Below, one piece after another: positions 6,461 to 13,688 of a stretch of DNA of 45,860 nt (positions are counted from its first letter, which is position 1; each line of letters opens with the position of its first letter). The DNA comes from a virus. Made by a program: the position numbers and the translations under genes. The notes beneath the pieces are model-generated. The model made no database searches and was not told the DNA's origin. It saw only the letters and a list, made by a program, of their open reading frames with translations. The stretch spans positions 1 through 45,860 of IMG/VR virus record IMGVR_UViG_3300009788_000048. One strand, 5' to 3'.

Positions 6461-7030
6461 ATGGACATAAATTTTGAGGCATTTTGTGCGGCCCCCAGTA
6501 CGAGTCAATATCTTATTGAAAACCCCTTTTGTATTGGGGGATATAAATGTGCGTGTGATGGCATGATACTAATTCGGGCCAAAACCGATGAGCCTGATAG
6601 CGAGGGGCGCGTCCCAAAGATATCGGAAATATTCTCCACAAAATGGTCCTACTTAAAAGATGATTCTCCTATCCTGATGCCTCCGGAAGTCGTAGGTAAA
6701 CTATGCAACCATTGCAACGGCGATAAATATCAGCGGTTGCGGTGCGACATGTGTAACGGTTCAGGTCGACATAAATGTGAATGCGAGACGAAGCACGAAT
6801 GTGGTTATTGTGAGGGGATAGGCCGGATTAGGACGGAGAACCAATGTCCTGAATGTAAGGGATCCGGCGTCGGCAGAGCAAACCTTGAGATCGGAGAGAT
6901 AAGGTTTGGAAGTTCCTTAATAATTACAATCGTTGAAAATGTTCCGAACCCTCGAATGATTGCGACCTCAGACCATAAAGGGTTGTTTGAGTTCGACGGC
7001 GGTGATGGGGTTGTTATGGCATTAAAATGA
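6461..7030 (+). CDS. DnaJ-type zinc-finger protein without a J domain
   Basis: This 189-aa protein carries four CxxCxGxG-type units (CNHCNGDK, CDMCNGSG, CGYCEGIG, CPECKGSG; about residues 83-137), the spacing of the DnaJ cysteine-rich domain that binds two zinc ions. There is no J domain (no HPD). The N-terminal 80 residues contain CACDGMILIRAKTDEP, and the C-terminal 50 residues are beta-rich. It could be a zinc-dependent protein- or nucleic-acid-binding factor. It is the first gene of the early plus-strand block, behind TTGAGGTG, where host-takeover or regulatory proteins are common. Confidence 0.6.
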   Translation: MDINFEAFCAAPSTSQYLIENPFCIGGYKCACDGMILIRAKTDEPDSEGRVPKISEIFSTKWSYLKDDSPILMPPEVVGKLCNHCNGDKYQRLRCDMCNGSGRHKCECETKHECGYCEGIGRIRTENQCPECKGSGVGRANLEIGEIRFGSSLIITIVENVPNPRMIATSDHKGLFEFDGGDGVVMALK

Positions 7031-7056
7031 TACAGATTCATAGCAGCATGGAAGTT

Positions 7057-7088
7057 AACTAAAAACCAAAAACTAAAGACTGAAAACC
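7057..7088 (-). repeat. T-rich heptad repeat 2 (inverted)
   Basis: ACTAAAAACCAAAAACTAAA is the complement of the family word. It ends directly at the start codon of the next gene, which has no Shine-Dalgarno sequence. Confidence 0.7.
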
Positions 7089-7331
7089 ATGAGTAAGGCT
7101 CCTATAAAATTTAATGCCGAAGAGATCGACCCGGACGGTTTTGTTACAGTCGCTCAGATCGCTGCTAAGCTTGCATGCTCTAAGAGTAAGGTATATAAGC
7201 TGATCGAGAGGAAGTTGTTGCGGGCATATACCGAAAAAGGTACCAAACGCGGGACTAAGCGGCTTACTCCGCAAGATGTATATGATTACGTTAAGGTCAA
7301 TTACAAAGCAAATTTTCCGAGAGTCGCGTAG
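7089..7331 (+). CDS. Excisionase-like helix-turn-helix protein
   Basis: This 80-aa protein contains a MerR/excisionase-type HTH: FVTVAQIAAKLACSKSKVYK, then LIERKLLRAYTEKGTKRGTKRL and PQDVYDYVK. Proteins of this size and fold bend DNA at attP and push integrase toward excision, or act as small regulators. No ribosome site is visible; the ATG follows a heptad repeat. It is on the opposite strand to int and 3.5 kb away, so an Xis role is an inference from fold and lifestyle. Confidence 0.7.
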   Translation: MSKAPIKFNAEEIDPDGFVTVAQIAAKLACSKSKVYKLIERKLLRAYTEKGTKRGTKRLTPQDVYDYVKVNYKANFPRVA

Positions 7332-7506
7332 TTTGCATGGTATGACGGTACTGCTTACCGGTCAGGATGACAAAAGGCGGCAGTTATCGTCCCCCGGCGT
7401 TCTGGGGCTGTTTGGCGCCAAGCCAAAAAGGCGGTTTGATCCGGCGGTTATCCTCCTTTTTCCGCCGGATCATGAATTGAAAAATTTAACCACGAAGGAC
7501 ACGAAG
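7332..7506. other. Structured gap: hairpins and a dispersed CACGAAGG repeat
   Basis: The gap holds the palindrome TTGGCGCCAA (7412-7421), a perfect 10-bp inverted repeat GATCCGGCGG/CCGCCGGATC (7438-7447, 7462-7471; 14-nt loop) and the repeat AACCACGAAGGACACGAAG (7488-7506) just before the next ATG. An open frame runs through it but its composition is not protein-like. Confidence 0.5.
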
Positions 7507-8043
7507 ATGGAATTTGCAAAAGAACACGATATGTTGTTTACGGTTCAGGAGTGGCTTAAGGAACGCTCGGATTTTACAGCGACAGAGCTGGCTTGTGGTT
7601 TTCACGGCCAGTTTGTCCCTGACATAGTTGGGATCATTTGTAATGTCAATGCTGTCCGTGATTTAAGTCGCCGAACACCGAGGTCGCGGTCCGATATAAG
7701 AAAAACCATTGGTCAGGGTGATCGGCCAGAGATATATCATTCAGATCTTTTTGCTATTGAGTTAAAGCTACGCAATTTCCCTGAGGCATATTTTCAGGCT
7801 AAAACATATTCACAGTTTGGATTTCGTACTTACATAGCTATGCCGGAAGGCGTCTATGACGGGTTACCGCATATCAGAAGAGAGGTAATGAAATACGATG
7901 AGATAGGCTTCATTGAGGTAGGTGAAACGTGCAGAGTGCGCATAGAAGCTGTAAGGCGGAGGGGGTATAGTATTGAGGAAGAGGCGCAGATATCAGAGCG
8001 ATTGATAATGAGGTTTAAAAAAGAATTAGATAAAGAGCGGTGA
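7507..8043 (+). CDS. PD-(D/E)xK superfamily nuclease candidate
   Basis: From the ATG at 7507 the protein has 178 aa. FVPDIVGI (about residue 36) and, after a basic stretch, DLFAIELKLRN (about 80) supply the PD and ExK residues; QAKTYSQFGFRTYIAMP fits the following helix and strand of restriction-endonuclease-like folds. This suggests a metal-dependent DNA endonuclease such as a resolvase, repair or VRR-NUC/MmcB-like enzyme. The longer open frame from 7276 overlaps the HTH gene and a hairpin region and is rejected. Upstream of the ATG is the CACGAAGG repeat rather than a ribosome site. Confidence 0.55.
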   Translation: MEFAKEHDMLFTVQEWLKERSDFTATELACGFHGQFVPDIVGIICNVNAVRDLSRRTPRSRSDIRKTIGQGDRPEIYHSDLFAIELKLRNFPEAYFQAKTYSQFGFRTYIAMPEGVYDGLPHIRREVMKYDEIGFIEVGETCRVRIEAVRRRGYSIEEEAQISERLIMRFKKELDKER

Positions 8044-8090
8044 GGAGTTTTTAAAAATATTATATTTAGCGAAGGAAAGGACGTGAAAAA

Positions 8091-8312
8091 ATGACCGTTA
8101 AAGAGATCGTTAAAAAGTATCTGGAAGATAACGGGTATGACGGGCTTACGAGTGGTGATTGTGGCTGTAAGGTTGACGATCTCGTGCCGTGTGGTGGCGC
8201 TACGTGCTGTGGCTCTCATATGGATTGTAAGGCGGGTTATTTGACAGATTGTGATCCTGAAACATGTTCCGCCGATGGTGACTGTCTTTGGCATATAGAA
8301 ATAAGGGAATAA
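8091..8312 (+). CDS. Cysteine-rich small phage protein
   Basis: This 73-aa protein starts MTVKEIVKKYLEDNGYDGL, a pattern I recognise from small conserved phage proteins, followed by about nine cysteines (GDCGC, VPC, TCC, MDC, TDC, ETC, GDC) that could bind zinc. A GGAAAGGACG ribosome site lies upstream. Three bases separate it from the next gene. Function unknown. Confidence 0.6.
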   Translation: MTVKEIVKKYLEDNGYDGLTSGDCGCKVDDLVPCGGATCCGSHMDCKAGYLTDCDPETCSADGDCLWHIEIRE

Positions 8313-8314
8313 TT

Positions 8315-8548
8315 ATGGCAATAAATAAATGTGAATTGGATGCAATCAGAAGCAGGGCCAATGTGGGTATGGCTACGAGTCAGGATTGTTGCAATCTGTT
8401 AGAGTATATGCGTGTCGCTCTTACCCCGGAACAATTATCCAATAAGATAGAGTGTGCCGTCAGCCGAGCTATTGAGGGCGCTATCTCGGAGTCCGCTATC
8501 GTCAGGGCGGTCGAGATGGCTGTTCGAGATTTAAAGATATTGTCCTGA
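8315..8548 (+). CDS. Small helical protein, unknown
   Basis: The ATG at 8315 follows AAGGGA and is just past the stop of the previous gene. The 77-aa product is predicted all-helical (CELDAIRSRANVGMATSQDC, LLEYMRVAL, IECAVSRAIEGAI, IVRAVEMAVRDLKIL). No family recognised; it may bind a partner through the repeated AVSRA/AVEMA heptads. Confidence 0.55.
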   Translation: MAINKCELDAIRSRANVGMATSQDCCNLLEYMRVALTPEQLSNKIECAVSRAIEGAISESAIVRAVEMAVRDLKILS

Positions 8549-8604
8549 ACACGTGTCCGTGCGTAGCGGGCGCTTATTATTTCTTTTGAAAGCCGGGCGG
8601 GTTT

Positions 8605-8640
8605 GAACGCCTGTCCGGCGTTCAGTTTTTAGTTTTTGGT
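8605..8640 (+). terminator. Intrinsic terminator whose U tract is a heptad repeat (repeat 3)
   Basis: A perfect 7-bp stem GAACGCC/GGCGTTC with a 5-nt loop is followed at once by AGTTTTTAGTTTTTGG, a member of the dispersed T-rich family that continues to about 8660. It lies between the small helical protein gene and csrA. Confidence 0.7.
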
Positions 8641-8674
8641 TTATAGTGTTTAGTTGTTTTTGGAAAGGAAGCCC

Positions 8675-8917
8675 ATGTTAGCATTAGACCGAAATCTTGG
8701 CGAGGATATTATAATAACGGTTCCGGGCGTTGAGCCGATCACAGTGAAATCGATCGCGATTCGCGGCCAGCGGGCAAGGATCGGGATCGAAGCTGTCAGA
8801 GAGGTGACGGTCGACCGGGCAGAGATAACCGAACGCATTAAAAAAGAGGGCTGTGATCGCCGGAAACCGGTTCAGCGGCGCCCGCGGGTTGGTTCATGGT
8901 CCGGAGCGGGGGATTAA
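8675..8917 (+). CDS. csrA: CsrA-family RNA-binding regulator
   Basis: From the ATG at 8675 (behind GGAAAGGA) the 80-aa product begins MLALDRNLGEDIIIT and continues ARIGIEAVREVTVDRAEI, matching CsrA strand by strand, including N-terminal L-x-x-R and the late Arg in VDRAEI that contacts GGA motifs. CsrA dimers bind GGA in mRNA leaders and control translation and stability. The C-terminal 20 residues are basic (RRKPVQRRPRVG), longer than usual. Two GGA motifs overlap its own ribosome site, so self-control is plausible. The stop is 4 bases before the methyltransferase start. Confidence 0.85.
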   Translation: MLALDRNLGEDIIITVPGVEPITVKSIAIRGQRARIGIEAVREVTVDRAEITERIKKEGCDRRKPVQRRPRVGSWSGAGD

Positions 8918-8920
8918 GAT

Positions 8921-9816
8921 TTGCATAAGTTGAATTTTCTATCGTTATGTTCCGGTTGCGGTGGTATGGATCTTGGTTTAGAGAGGGCAGGTTTTAAATG
9001 CGTGGGTCAGGTAGAGATAATGAAATTCGCACTCCGTATCTTGAGAAGGCATTGGCCCAGCATCCCGAAATATACGGATGTCTCGACCTTATTGCGTTTG
9101 GATTCCCTTGTCAGGATATATCGCTCGCCAACACGAAAGGCGTTGGCCTTGCGGGCAATAGAAGCGGTATCTTCTTTGAGTGTATGCGAATCGTTAGCTT
9201 ACTTATGCCAACGTGGATTATTATCGAAAACGTCCCCCGATTGCTTTCCAAAAACAAAGGGAGGGATATGGCCATCGTCCTTCAAACGATGGCCGAATGC
9301 GGCTACGGGTGGAGCTACAGAGTTCTTAACAGTAAATATTTCGGCGTGCCCCAGGGACGCAAAAGAATCTTCATTGTCGGACGTTTTGGATCACTCTGTC
9401 CCCCGGAGATACTATTTCAGTCTGAGGGGTATAAAGGGGATGTTCAAGCGAACTCTGGCCCATCACCCAAAAGCAAAGCTCTTTCTACACAATCCAGACA
9501 CGATACCAGCGTTGAAACATTTATCGGTAAAACAATTAAAGCTCAGTGGGGAGTCCACAACGCAATGGAAACAAACGTCGTCGCGAAAACGCTCAATGCC
9601 GACACCAAAGGTCGGGGTTATAACGGATTCATGTGGCAGGAAAATTATTTTGCGGAAATTGACTCCGCCGGAGAAAGAGAGATTGCAGGGTTTTCCAGAG
9701 GGTTGGACACTGCCAGAGGGGCGGTTATCGGAAATGCGGTCTCTGTTCCAGTAGCCAGGCGGATAGGTGAGTGGATTGTGGCTTATGAAGCAAAGCAACT
9801 AAAAACCAAAGACTAA
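8921..9816 (+). pseudogene. C5-cytosine DNA methyltransferase, frameshifted
   Basis: All main motifs are present but divided between two frames. Frame A (TTG start at 8921) has motif I (LSLCSGCGGMDLGLERAGF) and HWPSIPKYTDV; frame B takes over near 9080 with motif IV (GFPCQDIS), motif VI (IIENVPRLL) and VIII (QGRKRIFIVG); frame A returns near 9610 with motif IX (LRKLTPPEKERLQGFPEGW); frame B again from about 9720 with motif X (GNAVSVPVA). Shifts are -1, +1 and -1. Spacing between motifs is short at the first and last junction, which suggests small deletions rather than only read errors. An intact enzyme would methylate cytosine to protect or mark phage DNA; as written it is probably inactive. 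Confidence 0.8.
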
Positions 9817-9832
9817 AAACTAAGGACTAAAC
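9797..9832 (-). repeat. T-rich heptad repeat 4 (inverted)
   Basis: ACTAAAAACCAAAGACTAAA and a further unit lie between the methyltransferase and the GTG of the replication gene, which has no Shine-Dalgarno sequence. Same arrangement as repeat 2. Confidence 0.7.
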
Positions 9833-9835
9833 GCT

Positions 9836-10819
9836 GTGCCGAAAAAAGCTCGTCGAAAGCATAAGGGGTTATGGCTGCCGATCAAGCTGCTTAGCGACGA
9901 TCGGTTCAATTTTCCCGAGAAAGGGATCCTCGCTGAGGTCGATTCTTTAGACGGTGAAGATGGGTGTTTCGCCGGCAACGGTCATTTCGCAAAGTTCCTG
10001 AGAGTTTCCGAGGATAGAGTGTCCAGAATAGTAAGCATATTAGTCAAAAAGGGTGTGTTGATAAGGGGTTTGAAGTGGACGCCGCGCGGCCGAAAGCGTA
10101 CGCTCAGTGTTGTTGCCGGGGTTATTGAGCCAATAGGTGAAAACACCGTTACGCCAATTGGTGTTTTCGACGGTAGCCAATTGGTGTTTTCGACGCCGCC
10201 AATAGGTGAAAACACCAGTTGCTATAAGGATGAGAATACATATAAAGAACAAGGGGAGGACGCGAGCGCGTCGGACCCCCCCCTTATTGCGCCTCCGGCT
10301 TTCAAAAAAAACTCACCCGAGGAGAGGTCTTGGATACAGTTTCAGATCGCTAAGGATCAGCTTGATATGTATTTACCGATAGAGTTCTTCGAGTTTCTTG
10401 AAAAAGAGGTTATCGGCCAGTGGGATAAGATACCGTGGACCGTTGCGCTGGTCAATAACTGGCAAAAGCAGGTTTGGGTTAAATTCGGGTATGAGATAGC
10501 AAGTCAGGCGGTCAGCGATCTGTCGGCGGAGGTTGGTGGATGGAAGGTATCGATAGCTAAGGTGGTTGAAAAATGTAAGCAGGTCAGGAGAAAACAGATC
10601 GAAGCTAAGTCGGCAGCCGAAAACGCCGAGCGGATCAACCGCGAGAGAAAAGAGATAACAGACAATGGCTGCGGTGGATTTGGTTATTTGAGGATGACGA
10701 TTGCGGAGTTGGAAGCTGAACTGATCAGGGTGGTTCAGGATGAGAAGATATTCCTCAAGGGTCTTATCGAAAAGGAGTTGAAAAAGCGTGAAGATGCCAG
10801 TCAGGAGGGGTTGGGATGA
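9836..10819 (+). CDS. Replication initiator (O-like) with winged-helix domain
   Basis: This 327-aa protein starts at GTG. Residues about 10-85 fit the HTH_36-type winged helix of phage and plasmid initiators (GLWLPIKLLSDDRF, then NGHFAKFLRVSEDRVSRIVS and LVKKGVLI). A low-complexity linker (residues 98-150) is encoded by the iteron array. The C-terminal half is helical (WTVALVNNWQKQVW, KVVEKCKQVRRKQIEA, TIAELEAELIRVV) and would contact a host helicase or loader. As in lambda O, the origin lies within the gene. No helicase or primase gene is present, so the host supplies them. The stop overlaps the next start (ATGA). Confidence 0.75.
   Translation: MPKKARRKHKGLWLPIKLLSDDRFNFPEKGILAEVDSLDGEDGCFAGNGHFAKFLRVSEDRVSRIVSILVKKGVLIRGLKWTPRGRKRTLSVVAGVIEPIGENTVTPIGVFDGSQLVFSTPPIGENTSCYKDENTYKEQGEDASASDPPLIAPPAFKKNSPEERSWIQFQIAKDQLDMYLPIEFFEFLEKEVIGQWDKIPWTVALVNNWQKQVWVKFGYEIASQAVSDLSAEVGGWKVSIAKVVEKCKQVRRKQIEAKSAAENAERINRERKEITDNGCGGFGYLRMTIAELEAELIRVVQDEKIFLKGLIEKELKKREDASQEGLG
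10129..10216. repeat. Four iterons inside the initiator gene: candidate replication origin
   Basis: GCCAATWGGTG begins at 10129, 10153, 10176 and 10198, a 22-24 bp step. Units 1 and 4 continue AAAACACC; units 2 and 3 continue TTTTCGACG, so the array is symmetric (A-B-B-A). GGTGAAAACACC in the outer units is itself palindromic. The position within the O-like gene matches lambdoid origins. Confidence 0.75.
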
Positions 10820-11661
10820 TAGATAAAGTTATCAGGGTATTTCCGAGACAAACAAAAGCTACGCCGGTCGACGACGATGTCCGAATCGGCGGGCCTCACT
10901 TGTGGGATAATGGAGACGGTCAGAACGTTTTGATATCGTGTGCGTTCACTTGGGATAAGAGCCGATGTGAGTATCTTTGCGAGCAGTGGCGGGGTGCCGG
11001 TTATAATCCTCAGCTGGGAGGTCCGGCTTACGGGGATCCGGGTGTGGTGTTCATACCGGGGATGTTCGTTAAGCGTGGGATGGTGATAACATCGCGGGGA
11101 TGCAATAATAACTGTTGGTTCTGTACGGTACCTCAGCGGGAAGGGATGATCAGAGAGTTGGCGATCGAGGATGGGTTTAATATTCTAGATAATAATCTTT
11201 TGCAGTGCGGGATGGGGCATGTCAAAGCGGTGTTCAAGATGTTGGACCGGCAAAATGAGGCGGCGAAATTCACCGGTGGGCTGGAAGCGGCGGTTATGAC
11301 TGAGGAGCACGTTCAGCTTATAGTCGGGCTCAAACGCAAGCCGGAAATATTATACTTTGCATACGATACTCCAAAAGACCGCGAACCGTTGATTAAGGTG
11401 GCGAAGTTTATGGATGCGATAGGGCTCAGGAATCGTCGGGTTGGGTGTTATGTTCTGGTGGGTTATTCAGGGGACACGATCAAAGAAGCAACGGAGCGGG
11501 TTCAGTTGTGTATTGATCTGGATATGATGCCTTACGCTATGTATTACAATAACAAAAAAAAGAAATTGCCAGCTGAATGGAAAAAATTCCAGTTCAGGTA
11601 TATACGCCCCCAGCAGGTGCGTAAATTTCATAAAGGTCAGTTTGGGAGGTTCTTTCGATGA
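10816..11661 (+). CDS. Radical SAM family protein
   Basis: This 281-aa protein has the radical SAM cluster motif CNNNCWFC (CxxxCxxC, about residue 94) after RGMVITSRG. It continues with a TIM-barrel-like series (GGLEAAVMTEEHVQLIVG, ILYFAYDTPKDREPLIKVAK, VGCYVLVGYSGDTIKEA). The N-terminal 90 residues (LISCAFTWDKSRCEYLCEQW, then NPQLGGPAYGDPGV) resemble the truncated B12-binding-like fold in front of some radical SAM enzymes, without a clear cobalamin His. It would cleave SAM to start a radical reaction on an unknown substrate, perhaps a nucleotide or peptide. It overlaps both neighbours by ATGA, so it is co-translated with the initiator. Confidence 0.75.
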   Translation: MIDKVIRVFPRQTKATPVDDDVRIGGPHLWDNGDGQNVLISCAFTWDKSRCEYLCEQWRGAGYNPQLGGPAYGDPGVVFIPGMFVKRGMVITSRGCNNNCWFCTVPQREGMIRELAIEDGFNILDNNLLQCGMGHVKAVFKMLDRQNEAAKFTGGLEAAVMTEEHVQLIVGLKRKPEILYFAYDTPKDREPLIKVAKFMDAIGLRNRRVGCYVLVGYSGDTIKEATERVQLCIDLDMMPYAMYYNNKKKKLPAEWKKFQFRYIRPQQVRKFHKGQFGRFFR

Positions 11662-11936
11662 TCGATCTTTTTGCTGGTTTTGGTTCTTTGCTGGCTATCG
11701 TTGGGGTTGTGGCTAACAATCATCGGCTCCGGTGGTGTTTTTGGTTGTTTATCACCAGTAATTTTATAGGGATGGTTATTCACGGGATACATGGGCCTCT
11801 GCCTTATGCAGCTCGGGATCTTGTTTTTTTGTGCCTGGCGGTTCATGGCTGGCTGCATTGGGGTAAGCGCAAGGGTCCGATGACGAATTATGATATTTTG
11901 AAAAAAGGGTTTAGCACGAAGGCGCTAAGACAATGA
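11658..11936 (+). CDS. Small polytopic membrane protein
   Basis: This 92-aa protein has about three hydrophobic segments (FAGFGSLLAIVGVVANN, RWCFWLFITSNFIGMVIHGI, AARDLVFLCLAVHGWLHWG) and a basic C-terminus. The pattern VVANNHRLRWCFWLFITSN recalls short phage PnuC-like membrane proteins; I am not sure. It overlaps the radical SAM gene and the following gene by 4 bases each. Function unknown. Confidence 0.5.
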   Translation: MIDLFAGFGSLLAIVGVVANNHRLRWCFWLFITSNFIGMVIHGIHGPLPYAARDLVFLCLAVHGWLHWGKRKGPMTNYDILKKGFSTKALRQ

Positions 11937-12601
11937 CCGTAATGACGCGTAGTTTTATAGAGGGTATGTCAATTTGGCTTACTCCGGGGCCCCGGGAGCG
12001 TGCTCATAAATATCTCTTGTCGGCGGGGTATACCGAGCATCAGCCTAAACCGATCGAATGGCCGGATGATGCGCTATCGGCTCACAGAGATCATCCGTGG
12101 GAGGAGTGGAAGTTCTTCACTATCGGCGATAGACGCAGACGCAGGCAAGAACATGCTAAAGAAGTGTTGTATATGAAACGAGAGTGTGACGTCACGAAGA
12201 TAAGACCGTTGTATGTATGGGTATTTCATTGTCCGGGTATAGGGGGTGAAATAGTTGGCGCCTTGGGCCATGAAGGGATAAGAAGCGTTGGCACGACCGG
12301 GCTTATGGGCGGGTGGTATGCGTACTTGATAGGTCAGGGGATATCGGTTGCATTGAATTTTCGCGGGTATCACGGGAAGATAAATAATCGTTTGATGGAG
12401 TTATTTCCGCTTGTTAAACCAACTAACTTATTCGACGGCCCGGACTTTCATGAGTGGATGATGGCATTTGTCGAGCAATATCCAAAGGGTTTATGGTGTG
12501 ATGTTCCACAAGGTAAAGCAGTTGTACGCGCGGAAGTTTGCGGCCATCAGGTCATTAAAATTTTAGAGGTCGGTCAATGGCCGGCAAGAAAGGCGGTATA
12601 G
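11933..12601 (+). CDS. Unknown 222-aa protein
   Basis: The start overlaps the preceding stop (ATGA). The first 90 residues are charged (GDRRRRRQEHAKEVLYMKRE), followed by a Gly-rich region (FHCPGIGGEIVGALGHEGIR, TTGLMGGWYAYLIGQGI) that reads like a globular alpha/beta core, and a C-terminal part with GLWCDVPQGKAVVRAEVCGH. I do not recognise the family. The tight operon with the initiator and radical SAM genes suggests a role in DNA replication or nucleotide modification, but nothing in the sequence proves it. Before the ATG lies a diverged CACGAAGG repeat. Confidence 0.55.
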   Translation: MTVMTRSFIEGMSIWLTPGPRERAHKYLLSAGYTEHQPKPIEWPDDALSAHRDHPWEEWKFFTIGDRRRRRQEHAKEVLYMKRECDVTKIRPLYVWVFHCPGIGGEIVGALGHEGIRSVGTTGLMGGWYAYLIGQGISVALNFRGYHGKINNRLMELFPLVKPTNLFDGPDFHEWMMAFVEQYPKGLWCDVPQGKAVVRAEVCGHQVIKILEVGQWPARKAV

Positions 12602-12604
12602 ATC

Positions 12605-13024
12605 ATGGCGGAAATTAAAAAAGTAGAGCAGATGTGCAAAGGTGTTGGGCCTCCTGAGGTTGGGGTTACTGGGAGTGAACCTGTTGAAAGTGGTCGGGTA
12701 ACTGCGTGGAACTATGCTCAGGCGATCAAGGCGCTCGCGGCTGCTGAGGTTCAGCGGGATTGTGCATACAACGGGATCCGTAAAATATTGGAAGTTGGTC
12801 ATAACCCTGAGGATGTACGGGGTATGCGGGGTGTTTTGGAGGAATTGCAGCATATCCACCACACAGCTTTAGCCACCGGCCCGGGTGAGTTTACGCAGCG
12901 GTTAGCGGCAATTCTGCCGATGTTCCTGGCCGATAACGATTTCCGCAAGGGCGAGGGCGATCTGGATAACGTCGATTCCGATGCGATCAAGGAAGCAAGA
13001 AAGCTGCTTAAAATGTTAACTTAA
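12605..13024 (+). CDS. Unknown 139-aa protein
   Basis: The start follows the previous stop by 3 bases. The product has a disordered, Gly/Pro-rich N-terminus (GVGPPEVGVTGSEPVESGR) and a helical rest (WNYAQAIKALAAAEVQRDCA, GVLEELQHIHHTAL, IKEARKLLKMLT). It could be a small scaffold or partner protein. No family recognised. Confidence 0.5.
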   Translation: MAEIKKVEQMCKGVGPPEVGVTGSEPVESGRVTAWNYAQAIKALAAAEVQRDCAYNGIRKILEVGHNPEDVRGMRGVLEELQHIHHTALATGPGEFTQRLAAILPMFLADNDFRKGEGDLDNVDSDAIKEARKLLKMLT

Positions 13025-13035
13025 AACAATAATTT

Positions 13036-13053
13036 TACCACGAAGGCACGAAG
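13036..13053 (+). repeat. Dispersed CACGAAGG repeat, copy at YopX start
   Basis: TACCACGAAGGCACGAAG lies just before the YopX start codon. Relatives occur at 7488-7506 and, more diverged, at 11912-11930, each immediately upstream of a gene start. Confidence 0.6.
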
Positions 13054-13057
13054 ATAA

Positions 13058-13609
13058 ATGAAAAGATCTGAAATCAGGGTTTGGGATAAAGAGCAGGAAT
13101 CGATGTGGTCGGTGGAGTCGATCCATTTCTACAGCGGCACTATCGACGTTTCACGTATAGAGTTTTGTGAGAATCTGGGGAGAAGGGGAAAAGTAAGTAA
13201 TTTCGGGATACCGTTTTCAGATGTTGTTGTAATGAAGTACATCGGCAATCCGGATGGCAACGGACAAAAGATATTCGACGGCGATATAATTGCGGAAAAC
13301 AAAAAGGGTTATGATTATATCCGCGTTGTAGGCTGGCGAAATGAGCACGGTTGTTGGTCGGCGTTCCATAAAGATTCGCCGTGGCAGCAAATTGATGGTG
13401 ATGAGGCAGAGAGCTGCAAAGTCATTGGTAATATAATGGAAGATCCAGATATGGTTCCGTGGCTCAATTATGAAATTGAGAGGATGAGACAAATAGAAGC
13501 AATCAATGAAGCTGCGGGAAAAATAAATGTATGCAAAGTTTGTGGCGAAGAGCAGCGCGGAGTTTTGGTTGCTGGCAAGGCTTCGGCTGACATCGACCCG
13601 GAGGCGTAG
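13058..13609 (+). CDS. YopX family protein with altered C-terminus
   Basis: Residues 1-130 match the YopX phage family: MKRSEIRVWDKEQESMW, MKYIGNPDGNGQKIFDGDII and the beta-barrel strand IRVVGWRNEHGCWSAFH. YopX proteins are common in phage accessory regions and have no settled function. The last 20 residues are encoded by the 134-bp duplicated element, so the native C-terminus seems to have been replaced. A CxxC (CKVCGEE) lies just before that junction. The gene is followed after 79 bases by the hybrid recombinase. Confidence 0.75.
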   Translation: MKRSEIRVWDKEQESMWSVESIHFYSGTIDVSRIEFCENLGRRGKVSNFGIPFSDVVVMKYIGNPDGNGQKIFDGDIIAENKKGYDYIRVVGWRNEHGCWSAFHKDSPWQQIDGDEAESCKVIGNIMEDPDMVPWLNYEIERMRQIEAINEAAGKINVCKVCGEEQRGVLVAGKASADIDPEA

Positions 13610-13681
13610 TTGTCTACGTCGAGGACTCGATGGCAATCGGTAACGCAGTCAGCGGACAAAAGAACCGCTGCGACGGGAAAC
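13548..13681. repeat. 134-bp duplicated element, copy 1
   Basis: Imperfect copy of 18137-18271. It starts in the 3' end of the YopX gene and ends just before the recombinase. It has conserved hairpins: CAGCGG/CCGCTG near the 3' end, CGTAG/CTACG in the middle, and CATCGA (13591-13596) pairing with TCGATG (13627-13632). In the other copy the last pair is CATTGA/TCAATG, a compensatory change. Confidence 0.75.
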
Positions 13682-13688
13682 ATGATAA

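Noticed and set aside
7276-7506. Longer start for the PD-(D/E)xK gene
   Set aside because: It would overlap the HTH gene and translate a hairpin-rich, repeat-containing stretch without protein-like composition.
10129-10216. CRISPR-like repeat
   Set aside because: Spacing of 22-24 bp inside an open initiator frame fits iterons, not repeat-spacer units.
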